A DNA stretch of 19,101 bases from Burkholderiaceae bacterium (GCA_025458585.1 JALOSD010000072.1:1-19101), one strand, 5' to 3'; shown: positions 6,957-12,163, counted from the first letter of the stretch. A program made the numbers and translations. The notes: generated by a model from the sequence alone, not told the origin.

Positions 6957-7120
6957 ACTGCATCAACCTGCATCGAGTGCATTCGATGCATTCAATGCAC
7001 CTTGCCCCATGCGCGACGGTGCGGGGTGCATTGAATGCATCAACACCCTTTAGGGTTGATGCATTCGATGCACCCGCCCCCGGCGAGGGGTGCATCGATC
7101 AGCGCGAGGGTCGGACATGA
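6953..7120 (+). CDS. Small ORF through the repeat cluster, coupled at both ends
   Basis: Fifty-five codons, ATG 6953 to TGA 7120. The start overlaps the helicase stop (ATGA) and the stop overlaps the next ATG (ATGA). The peptide (begins MNCINLHRVHSMHSMH) mirrors the DNA repeats and has no recognisable domain, so the amino-acid sequence is probably a by-product of the repeat DNA. Keeping the frame open may matter because it carries ribosomes through the hairpins to the downstream gene. Whether a stable peptide is made is unknown. Confidence 0.4.
   Translation: MNCINLHRVHSMHSMHLAPCATVRGALNASTPFRVDAFDAPAPGEGCIDQREGRT
6959..7098. repeat. Candidate replication origin: TGCATTSRATGCA repeats and large inverted repeats
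   Basis: Four copies of a 13-bp near-palindrome TGCATT(C/G)(A/G)ATGCA occur at 6978-6990, 6987-6999 (overlapping the first), 7027-7039 and 7060-7072, plus half-units TGCATC at 6959, 6969 and 7091. Two large inverted repeats share the central arm: 6985-7001 with 7025-7041 (17 bp, perfect), and 7025-7048 with 7053-7074 (22 pairs, one T-G mismatch, a 2-nt bulge, 4-nt loop). The AT-rich repeats contrast with the GC-rich surroundings and directly follow the replicative ATPase. This fits iterons/hairpins of an origin; an RNA switch with alternative hairpins is also possible. The repeats are seen directly; the origin function is inferred. Confidence 0.6.
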
Positions 7121-7347
7121 AGCTGTCTGGTGACGACCTCGTGACGTGCCCCACGTGCGTGCACTACCGCCGAAGCACCCGGGTCTGCCGCAACTACCGC
7201 CGCGCCGGCCTGCGCACGCCAGAACTCGGGCTCGACCTGTCGCGACTGCCGCAGCGATGCAACGGCCACGAGCCCCGCCCGACTTCCGCTCGTTCTGCCA
7301 GCACGCGGGAAACGGGCGAGAACGAGCGAACGAACACCAGCCCGTGA
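7117..7347 (+). CDS. Small Cys-rich (zinc-ribbon-like) protein
   Basis: A 76-residue protein with LVTCPTCVHYRRSTRVCRNYRR near the N-terminus and LPQRCNGHEP later. The spacing CxxC ... C ... C suggests a single zinc- or iron-sulfur-binding knuckle. Similar short proteins ('C.hY......C.nYrraGl....lp.rC.gy.p') are common in phage and island replication regions, with no assigned function that I know. The C-terminal 25 residues are Ser/Arg/Glu-rich and probably disordered. The start overlaps the previous stop as ATGA. Confidence 0.65.
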   Translation: MKLSGDDLVTCPTCVHYRRSTRVCRNYRRAGLRTPELGLDLSRLPQRCNGHEPRPTSARSASTRETGENERTNTSP

Positions 7348-7377
7348 CACCCGCAACGAATGACGAAAGGACCACCA

Positions 7378-7809
7378 TTGAAAACGCGAACCACCCAACC
7401 CAAGACCGCCGCGCAGTTTCTGGCCGCCATCCAGTCGCGTATCGGTGACTGGCGCATCTCGACCGAGGCGGCTGAGGCCAACGACCCCGAGGCGGGCGTG
7501 CGGATCGTCTTCTCGCTCGCCGACGACGTTGGCATCGAGGCCGCCGTCCATTTCGAGTACGGCCGCCTGATCGTCAGCATGCGCAACGCCTACGCTCCAG
7601 GTGACGACTACTGGTTCGCGTTCGAGCGACTGCGAGAGCACGACGCGCAAGGGTGGTCATGGCAGCAGCAGATCGGTCGGAAGGTATGGGCGCGCCCCGA
7701 ACACGTGCGTCTTCTCGATGCGCTCGATGAACTGTGGCCGCCCGCGCGCGATGGGTCGCGGGTACCGGCGACCGCGACTACCAACGACCACAGGAGCCAG
7801 CATGCTTGA
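7378..7809 (+). CDS. Hypothetical protein
   Basis: A 143-residue soluble protein beginning MKTRTTQPKTAAQFLAAIQS. It appears mixed alpha/beta, with a central sheet (GVRIVFSLADDVGIEAAVHF, then GRLIVSMRNAY) and a helical, Trp-containing C-terminal half (WSWQQQIGRKVW). I do not recognise the family. TTG 7378 is preferred because AAAGGA lies exactly 6 nt upstream. An in-frame ATG at 7360 would add six residues but has no Shine-Dalgarno sequence. Its last 8 bases overlap the next gene. Confidence 0.6.
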   Translation: MKTRTTQPKTAAQFLAAIQSRIGDWRISTEAAEANDPEAGVRIVFSLADDVGIEAAVHFEYGRLIVSMRNAYAPGDDYWFAFERLREHDAQGWSWQQQIGRKVWARPEHVRLLDALDELWPPARDGSRVPATATTNDHRSQHA

Positions 7810-8122
7810 CCCCTTCGACGCCCTGACCGGCGACGCGCCGCCGCCGCCCGACCTGCCGGTGCCGCGCCGCGTCGTCGCCGCGCCCCGAGAGTGGGGCGAC
7901 CCGATCGCGAAGGAGTGGGAGCGATCCCCCGAGTGCCGGCGCACACGCCGATGGCAGCCCGACGAGTTCGTCTACGTCGACGGCATGCCCCTCGTCTACT
8001 CCGCGACCGCGCACGGCGTCGCCGTCGTGCACCTGCCCGGTGGCGGCGCGCTGCCGCCCGGCGAACTCGCGGCGCGCGGCCACAGCGTCGTCATGCCGCT
8101 CCACGTGAGGATCGAAGAATGA
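7802..8122 (+). CDS. Hypothetical protein
   Basis: A 106-residue protein (begins MLDPFDALTGDAPPPP) with a proline-rich N-terminus. Its core runs through RRWQPDEFVYVDGMPLVY and AVVHLPGGGALPPGELA to a Val-rich C-terminus, suggesting a small beta-rich domain. No domain recognised. AGGAG stands 5-6 nt upstream of ATG 7802. It overlaps the previous gene by 8 bp and the next by 4 bp (ATGA), placing it firmly in the operon. Confidence 0.6.
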   Translation: MLDPFDALTGDAPPPPDLPVPRRVVAAPREWGDPIAKEWERSPECRRTRRWQPDEFVYVDGMPLVYSATAHGVAVVHLPGGGALPPGELAARGHSVVMPLHVRIEE

Positions 8123-8748
8123 GCACGACCACCTTCCGCGATCTGTTCGCGCGCCTGAGCGACAACGCGCTCGCCGCGCTCGCCGAGTACATCGGCACCG
8201 AGCACAACTTCTGCGCCCACTGGCTCGGGCGCTGCGCCGAGCACGAGGCCGCGCGCAGGCAGGGCGTCGACATCGGCCAGCCGCCGACGCTCGCGCTCCA
8301 GCCGCGCGACGTTGACGAGGCGCTGGCATGGCTCGACGGCGCGGCCGAGCGCTTCGCCGGGACGTCGCTCGCCGCTGGCCGCAACGCCACCTCCGACCTG
8401 CTCGCGCTCGCGCTGATCTTCGACCAGGTGCAGATCGTCGTGAAGCGCGAGACGGCGGCCGACCCGCAGCCCACGCCCGCCGAGCTGCTCGACCTCGTGC
8501 TGGCGGCAACGCGTCAGGGGATGCCGCCGCCGCAGCTCGGCACGCCGCAGCACGACGCGATGATCGCCGCGTGCCGGGTCGAGTTCGCGCGGTTGCAGCA
8601 CATCGCGGCGAGTAAAGGAGGCTTATCGCGGCAGCAGCACGAGCGCGTGCGCCAGATCGAACAACTCCTGACCCGCACGATGGCGCGCGACGTCGCGAAG
8701 GTCACCGTGGAGCGAGTGCGCGAGGCGGCGCGGCGGGCGCAGCAGTGA
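8119..8748 (+). CDS. Hypothetical helical protein, last gene before the capsid
   Basis: A 209-residue, almost wholly alpha-helical, Ala/Arg/Glu-rich cytoplasmic protein (begins MSTTTFRDLFARLSDNALAA; ends VTVERVREAARRAQQ). No motif, membrane segment or signal peptide. Residues about 160-205 could form a coiled coil. The family is not recognised. Its position just before the capsid gene makes a scaffold or capsid-assembly helper conceivable, but nothing in the sequence demonstrates it. ATG 8119 overlaps the upstream stop as ATGA. Confidence 0.6.
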   Translation: MSTTTFRDLFARLSDNALAALAEYIGTEHNFCAHWLGRCAEHEAARRQGVDIGQPPTLALQPRDVDEALAWLDGAAERFAGTSLAAGRNATSDLLALALIFDQVQIVVKRETAADPQPTPAELLDLVLAATRQGMPPPQLGTPQHDAMIAACRVEFARLQHIAASKGGLSRQQHERVRQIEQLLTRTMARDVAKVTVERVREAARRAQQ

Positions 8749-8793
8749 CGATCAGCCAGCGGCGCGGCACAATGGCGGCCACATCGCGCTGCA

Positions 8794-8845
8794 CGCCCCA
8801 CGGGCGCGCGGAAGCTGATGCGGCAGCGGCTGGCCCCCACGGGGC
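8794..8845 (+). promoter_or_regulatory. Two small hairpins with identical CAC loops in the capsid-gene leader
   Basis: Within the 186-nt space (8749-8934) before the capsid gene are CGCCC-CAC-GGGCG (8794-8806) and GCCCC-CAC-GGGGC (8833-8845), 39 nt apart, each followed by a GCGCGCGG run; together they make an imperfect direct repeat. They could be an RNA element controlling capsid expression or a protein-binding site. No -35/-10 pair is evident in this leader. Confidence 0.3.
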
Positions 8846-8934
8846 AGGCGCGCGGCGAACACCCCACCGAATGAACCTCGGGGCGTCGCTGCGCGATTGC
8901 ACGCCGCCCCGCACAGCATGAAAGGAAAGGCGCG

Positions 8935-10332
8935 ATGCCTACCACCACCCACCGCGTCCACGACGCGAGCGATCCGGCCACCTACCTGAACGCGCGGGCG
9001 TCGCTCGCGAAGCTCGGCGTCAACCTCGACGCCATCGGCGACTTCAACGACGCGAGCACCCGCGACCTGCTCAACCTGCGCAACGACCTGCGCCGCTCGC
9101 TGTCGACGCTCAACGACCGCGCCCGCGCGCAGATCGACGCGGGCGACAACGCCGCCGCCGAGCGGACGGTCGACGAGATCGACAGCATCAAGGCGATCCT
9201 CGACCGCACGCAGCGCCAGCTCGACAACCAAGCCGTGCTTTCGGACGTCGAGTCCGGCGACGGCGAGTTCGTGACGGTGAACGGCCAGCGCACGCGCATC
9301 CTGCGCAACATCGCCGACATCCGCCGGCACTACGCGAGCCAGAACAGCGGCGGGCGGCAGTCGATGGCGTCGCCGATGCAGTCGAGCGGCGACATGACGC
9401 TCGCCGACTTCATGCGCGGCGTGGCGAACCTGCCGACGACCGCCGACGTGCGCGCTGCGCTGTCGGTCGGCACCGACTCGGCGGGCGGCTTCAGCGTGCC
9501 GAGCCTCGTCATGCCGCAGATCATGGAGGCGCTGGTGCCCGCGTCGAGCGTGCTGACGGCTGGCGCGGGCATCCTGCCGCTGGAGGATGGTGCCAAGACC
9601 TTCACGCAAGTCATCCTCGACACGATCCCGACAGCGGCGTGGCGCGCTGAGGCGGGCGCGGTCAGCGAGTCGGACCCGGCGTTCCGGGGCGTCGTGATGA
9701 CGCCGCGCTCGCTGTCGTTCCGGTTCAAGGTCAGCCGCGAACTGCTGGCCGATGGCGTCGGCATCGAGGACGCGTTGCGCGTCGCGATCGCGCAGGCGTT
9801 CGCGAAGGAACTCGATCGCGTCGCCTTGCGCGGCAGCGGCAGCGCGCCGGAGCCGCGCGGCATCCTCAACACGACGAACGTGGGCGCGGTGACGAACGGC
9901 GCGGCGGGTGCAACGCAGTCGTCGCAGCGGTGGACGAAGCTGTTGGAGGCGGTCAGCACGATCCTCGCCGCCGACGCGCCGTTGCCGACCGCCGCGATCA
10001 TGGCTCCGAGGTCGCTGGTCGGCTACAGCGCGCTGGCCGACAGCACGAACCAGCCGCTCCAGCGGCCCGACCTGCTGCGCGACATGCGGTTCCTCGCGAC
10101 GAGCCAGATCCCGGTGAATCTGACCGTCAGCACCTCGACCGACTGCACCGAGGTCTTCCTCGGCGACTTCACGAAGGTGCTGTTCGCGATGCGCGAGAGC
10201 GTGAGCATCGGCGTGCTGCGCGAGCTGTACGCCGAGAACGGGCAGATCGGCTTCGTCGGGCACGTGCGCGCCGATGTCGCGGTGCTGTACCCGAAGGCGT
10301 TCGCCGTCGTCACCGGCATCCGCGCGGGCTGA
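8935..10332 (+). CDS. HK97-family major capsid protein
   Basis: A 465-residue HK97-fold phage major capsid protein (Phage_capsid family). Residues 41-103 form a charged helical, coiled-coil-like segment, followed by a flexible stretch to about 150, corresponding to the N-terminal scaffolding (delta) region. The shell domain is recognisable from TDSAGGFSVPS (180-190), the E-loop WRAEAGAVSESDPAF (236-250), SFRFKVSRELLADG (261-274), GSGSAPEPRGILNT (300-313) and the P-domain/C-terminal strand RADVAVLYPKAFAVVTG (445-461). Length and motif order are those of an intact protein. AAAGGAAAGG precedes ATG 8935. No prohead protease, portal, terminase or head-completion gene is present in the element, which is exceptional for an HK97-type capsid gene. 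It probably assembles shells using a helper phage's portal and protease, or interferes with helper capsid assembly. Confidence 0.93.
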   Translation: MPTTTHRVHDASDPATYLNARASLAKLGVNLDAIGDFNDASTRDLLNLRNDLRRSLSTLNDRARAQIDAGDNAAAERTVDEIDSIKAILDRTQRQLDNQAVLSDVESGDGEFVTVNGQRTRILRNIADIRRHYASQNSGGRQSMASPMQSSGDMTLADFMRGVANLPTTADVRAALSVGTDSAGGFSVPSLVMPQIMEALVPASSVLTAGAGILPLEDGAKTFTQVILDTIPTAAWRAEAGAVSESDPAFRGVVMTPRSLSFRFKVSRELLADGVGIEDALRVAIAQAFAKELDRVALRGSGSAPEPRGILNTTNVGAVTNGAAGATQSSQRWTKLLEAVSTILAADAPLPTAAIMAPRSLVGYSALADSTNQPLQRPDLLRDMRFLATSQIPVNLTVSTSTDCTEVFLGDFTKVLFAMRESVSIGVLRELYAENGQIGFVGHVRADVAVLYPKAFAVVTGIRAG

Positions 10333-10341
10333 TGTTGTGAA

Positions 10342-10391
10342 GCCCCGGCCAGTGGCGCTCGATGGCGCTGCTGGCGGGCCGGCTCGGGGGC
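10342..10391 (+). terminator. Imperfect stem-loop after the capsid gene
   Basis: GCCCC at 10342 can pair with the GGGGC ending at 10391, and GGCCAG with CTGGC plus GGCC, leaving bulges and a large loop. It starts 9 nt after the capsid stop and is followed by TTTCGCTGATTCCTTTCG. It is a plausible but non-ideal terminator for the capsid transcript. Confidence 0.35.
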
Positions 10392-10466
10392 GCTTTCGCT
10401 GATTCCTTTCGCGCTCACGCCGGCACCTGCACAGCAATGCCCGACCGCCCGCCCCTTTTTAGGGAG

Positions 10467-10487
10467 AAAAAAATCCCCGACGGGGAT
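10467..10487 (-). terminator. Hairpin plus T7 tract pointing leftward
   Basis: ATCCCC-GAC-GGGGAT preceded by AAAAAAA on the plus strand; read on the minus strand this is a stem followed by seven T, the shape of an intrinsic terminator. No convincing minus-strand gene lies to its right, so it may stop antisense transcription toward the capsid gene, or be part of another DNA site. Confidence 0.5.
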
Positions 10488-10711
10488 CTAGCGGGATCCA
10501 TTGGCGACGGCCCCTAGAGTTCTGATACCCCCCTGCGACAAGCGACGTCCACGCAGGACGCGCGATCGGCGCGGCGTCGAGGGGTAGGTAGCACTCCGGG
10601 CTCGCAGCGCGGCACAGACGGTTTCCGCTGACGCATCACGCGCGACGCGACCCTCATCGAATGCCTGCACGCGTCGCAAGGGGCGACGCGGCAACAGCGA
10701 AGGGGAACAGC

Positions 10712-11002
10712 ATGAGCAAGACGACGTTGCGGTACTTGATCGAGCAGCTTCAGGACATGGCCGACACGTATGGCGAGAACACGGAGGTGCGCATCGCGCA
10801 TCAACCCTCGTGGCCTTTCGAGTACGGCATTGGCGAGGTCGTCGCGGGCAGCGAAGGTGACGACGACGACGGGGACGACGACCCGCGCGAGGGCGGCGCA
10901 CAGCGCGACGACGACGACACGCCGGTCGTGGTCTACATCGGCGAGGGCACGCAACTCGGCTACCTGCCCGGCAACGCGTCGCGTGCGCTCGGCTGGAGGT
11001 GA
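10712..11002 (+). CDS. Hypothetical protein with very acidic insert
   Basis: A 96-residue protein. The N-terminal part (MSKTTLRYLIEQLQDMADTY, then EVRIAHQPSWPFEYGIGEVV) and C-terminal part (PVVVYIGEGTQLGYLPGNAS) flank an Asp/Glu-rich linker at about 50-75 containing DDDDGDDD and DDDD. Proteins with the same ends ('vriAhQPsWPfey.i.....vYigEG.QlGYLP') occur in phages, plasmids and islands; their function is unknown to me. AAGGGG lies upstream of ATG 10712. A GGAGG inside its last codons serves the next gene, 4 nt downstream. An upstream in-frame ATG at 10661 is rejected for lack of a ribosome binding site. Confidence 0.7.
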   Translation: MSKTTLRYLIEQLQDMADTYGENTEVRIAHQPSWPFEYGIGEVVAGSEGDDDDGDDDPREGGAQRDDDDTPVVVYIGEGTQLGYLPGNASRALGWR

Positions 11003-11006
11003 CGCG

Positions 11007-11186
11007 ATGAACGACACGACCAAGCGCATCGGACGCCCGCCGCTGCCCGACAGCGAGCGCAAGGGTGAACGCGTGATCTTCCGCCTGCCCGCAGGCCTGC
11101 GCGCCAAGCTCGACCGGCTCGGTGGCGCCGCGTGGCTGCGTGAGCAGATCGAGGGTGCGCACGAGCCGCCAGCACAGCGGCCGTGA
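11007..11186 (+). CDS. Small ribbon-helix-helix-like DNA-binding protein
   Basis: A 59-residue protein. GRPPLPDSERKGERVIFRLP followed by AGLRAKLDRLGGAAWLREQIE has the layout of a CopG/Arc-type ribbon-helix-helix domain: one strand (ERVIFRL), helix A (GLRAKLDRL) and helix B (AAWLREQIE), preceded by a GRPP basic tail. Such proteins are usually dimeric repressors in phages and plasmids, and it might control the capsid or right-end operon. GGAGG at 10995-10999 gives a 7-nt spacing to ATG 11007. Confidence 0.65.
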   Translation: MNDTTKRIGRPPLPDSERKGERVIFRLPAGLRAKLDRLGGAAWLREQIEGAHEPPAQRP

Positions 11187-11200
11187 CGACAGATCGCCCC

Positions 11201-11226
11201 CGGCGTCGGGGTAGGAGCCGACGCCG
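11201..11226 (+). terminator. Perfect 9-bp stem-loop between small genes
   Basis: CGGCGTCGG, 8-nt loop, CCGACGCCG, beginning 14 bp after the stop of the ribbon-helix-helix-like gene. There is no T-tract after it, so it could be an attenuator, an RNA-stability hairpin or an operator for a dimeric repressor rather than a full terminator. Confidence 0.35.
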
Positions 11227-11241
11227 AGGACTTGCCAACCC

Positions 11242-11258
11242 CTGACCCAAGGAGTCAG
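11242..11258 (+). promoter_or_regulatory. Stem-loop displaying the Shine-Dalgarno sequence of the next gene
   Basis: CTGAC-ccaagga-GTCAG: a 5-bp stem whose loop and 3' arm hold the ribosome binding site AAGGAG (11249-11254), 7 nt before ATG 11262. The stem is short, so it would only mildly modulate initiation. Confidence 0.35.
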
Positions 11259-11261
11259 AGC

Positions 11262-11531
11262 ATGACCGACACCAAGCATACAGGGCGCGCCGCGCCCCTC
11301 TACCTCGCCACCGTGCGCGTCGACATCATCGAGCGCATGCCGAACAGCACGAACGGCAACCCGCGCTACCGCGTCTGGTTCACGACCAGCGACGGCATCA
11401 AGCTCGTGGCGCACACGCGGCCGAACGCCCAGTTCGCCTACGTGATGCCGGAGCCCGGCGACATGGCGCTCGCCTGCTACCGCTACGCGCGCGACAGCAT
11501 CGTCCTCGACGACTTGCAGGTGCAGCGATGA
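11262..11531 (+). CDS. Hypothetical small protein
   Basis: An 89-residue protein (begins MTDTKHTGRAAPLYLATVRV). Alternating hydrophobic strands (YLATVRVDIIERM, RYRVWFTTSDGIKLVAHTRP, MALACYRYARDSIVLDDLQV) suggest a compact beta-barrel of OB or SH3 type. No family is recognised. AAGGAG lies 7 nt before ATG 11262. Its stop overlaps the next ATG (ATGA), so the two form a translationally coupled pair. Confidence 0.65.
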   Translation: MTDTKHTGRAAPLYLATVRVDIIERMPNSTNGNPRYRVWFTTSDGIKLVAHTRPNAQFAYVMPEPGDMALACYRYARDSIVLDDLQVQR

Positions 11532-11959
11532 GCGCGCGCACGTACAGCAGCCGGCGCAGGCGCGTGCTGCGCCCGTGGGCGGCCTACGGCGCGTGCGTGA
11601 TCGCGGGGCTGGCGATCGGCCTCGCCGGCAGCGTGATCGAGCCCGGGCCGTGGTTCGGCCCCGCCGACGCGTTCGCACGCGTCGAGCGCCCGCCGGCCGT
11701 GGGCGACGTGCTCTGCGTCGACGACACCTGCGCCTACGTGATCGACGCGCTGCCGTTCGGCGACGACCGCGTGGCCGTCGTGCAGTGGCTGCGCGGGCGC
11801 AGCGGGCGCGAGGCGCTGCGCGTGAGCGATTGCAGCGCCGGCACCGGCATCGTGCACCCGCTCGCCGATGAGCGCCGGCGTCAACGCTGGCAGCGCGACG
11901 GCAGCGGCGTGCTCGATCGCGTCGCTACGGCGGCGTGCGGCCCTGCGGCGACGTCGTAG
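11528..11959 (+). CDS. Hypothetical single-TM membrane protein, last gene of the element
   Basis: A 143-residue protein. A basic N-terminus (MSARTYSSRRRRVLRPW) precedes one hydrophobic segment at about 18-36 (AAYGACVIAGLAIGLAGSVI), giving an inner-membrane anchor with the remainder probably periplasmic by the positive-inside rule. The outer part has cysteines at about 63 and 68 (LCVDDTCAYVI), one in VSDCSAG, and one near the C-terminus, which could form disulfides. No domain is recognised. Cell-envelope location at the end of a phage-like element is compatible with superinfection exclusion, but that is only a guess. It overlaps the upstream gene by 4 bp. Confidence 0.65.
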   Translation: MSARTYSSRRRRVLRPWAAYGACVIAGLAIGLAGSVIEPGPWFGPADAFARVERPPAVGDVLCVDDTCAYVIDALPFGDDRVAVVQWLRGRSGREALRVSDCSAGTGIVHPLADERRRQRWQRDGSGVLDRVATAACGPAATS

Positions 11960-11989
11960 ACGACGCTGCGGCGCGTGGATCACGCGTGC

Positions 11990-12009
11990 GTACACAGCGA
12001 TTACATGGC
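11990..12009 (+). promoter_or_regulatory. Right candidate integrase arm site
   Basis: TACACAGCGATTACATGGC (11991-12009) matches the left-end sequence 3032-3050 at 17 of 19 positions in direct orientation. It contains two TTACACRG-like units (11990-11997 and 12001-12008) with the same 11-bp phasing. It lies 79 bp inside attR, a normal distance for integrase arm sites. Confidence 0.55.
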
Positions 12010-12027
12010 GGGGCCAGAAACGCGAAA

Positions 12028-12045
12028 GCCCGACGCGTGTCGGGC
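12028..12045 (-). terminator. Element-supplied terminator for the reconstituted tRNA-Thr
   Basis: GCCCGAC-gcgt-GTCGGGC, a perfect 7-bp stem followed on the minus strand by TTTCG, located 43 bp beyond the tRNA 3' end. It also faces the element's last plus-strand gene and may work both ways. It replaces the chromosomal terminator displaced to 2800-2826. Confidence 0.65.
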
Positions 12046-12087
12046 CTTCGTTCCACTGCAAACCCTTGATGCACAAGGACTTTTCGA

Positions 12088-12139
12088 TGGTGCCGGTGAA
12101 GAGAATCGAACTCCCGACCTTCGCATTACGAATGCGCTG
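12088..12139 (-). repeat. attR: 3' part of the intact tRNA-Thr
   Basis: Exact 52-bp copy of 2851-2902. Here it is joined to the original 5' part of the gene (12140-12163), so the element restores a full tRNA, as tRNA-targeting islands usually do. The flanking base on the CCA side differs between the two copies, which fixes one edge of the repeat. Confidence 0.93.
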
Positions 12140-12163
12140 CTCTACCAGCTGAGCTACACCGGC
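12088..12163 (-). tRNA. tRNA-Thr (anticodon CGT)
   Basis: A 76-nt cloverleaf on the minus strand with encoded CCA. The acceptor GCCGGTG pairs with CACCGGC. The D arm is GCTCAGCTGGTAGAGC. The anticodon stem GCGCA/TGCGA (one end pair not Watson-Crick) encloses loop TTCGTAA, so the anticodon is CGT and reads ACG (threonine). The T arm is GGGAG-TTCGATT-CTC with a 5'-side G-C closure. All expected invariant bases are present. It is the integration target of the element: its 5' 24 bases are chromosomal and its 3' 52 bases form attR. Confidence 0.97.

Larger units (their letters stand above)
10333..10711. other. 380-nt non-coding gap after the capsid gene
   Basis: No supported ORF or RNA gene. It holds an imperfect GC-rich stem just after the capsid stop (10342-10391), CCCCTTTTTAGGG (10453-10465), an A7 tract joined to a hairpin (10467-10487), and unremarkable GC-rich sequence to 10711. 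A satellite of this kind needs a packaging site recognised by the helper terminase; this is the largest non-coding block in the element and hence a candidate, without direct evidence. Confidence 0.4.
2851..12139. mobile_element. Integrative element at tRNA-Thr(CGT): capsid-carrying phage-satellite-like island
   Basis: Bounded by an exact 52-bp direct repeat (2851-2902 and 12088-12139) equal to the 3' portion of tRNA-Thr; one insertion unit is 9,237 bp. Tyrosine integrase is the first gene inside the left end, as is usual for tRNA-targeting islands. All 16 supported ORFs read on the plus strand, and many overlap their neighbour by 4 bp. The content is integrase, HTH protein, CHC2 zinc-finger protein, RepA-like ATPase, repeat-rich candidate origin, one HK97-fold major capsid protein and small unknowns. 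No terminase, portal, protease, tail, lysis, relaxase or type IV secretion gene is present. It is therefore neither a complete prophage nor a conjugative element. A helper-dependent phage satellite is the best inference; a reduced prophage is the alternative. The boundaries are seen directly in the sequence; the lifestyle is inferred. Confidence 0.9.

Noticed and set aside
6959..7098. CRISPR array
   Set aside because: Units are 13-bp palindromes that overlap or are irregularly spaced, with no uniform spacers and no cas genes nearby.
8935..10332. Encapsulin nanocompartment shell
   Set aside because: Same fold class, but the length, N-terminal scaffold-like region and E-loop/P-domain motifs are those of HK97-type phage capsids, and no cargo-enzyme gene is adjacent.
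10488..11678. 396-codon minus-strand frame across the small-gene region
   Set aside because: The plus-strand genes there have good ribosome binding sites and coupled overlaps. The minus product is Arg-rich shadow sequence, although it ends next to a leftward terminator, so it was considered.
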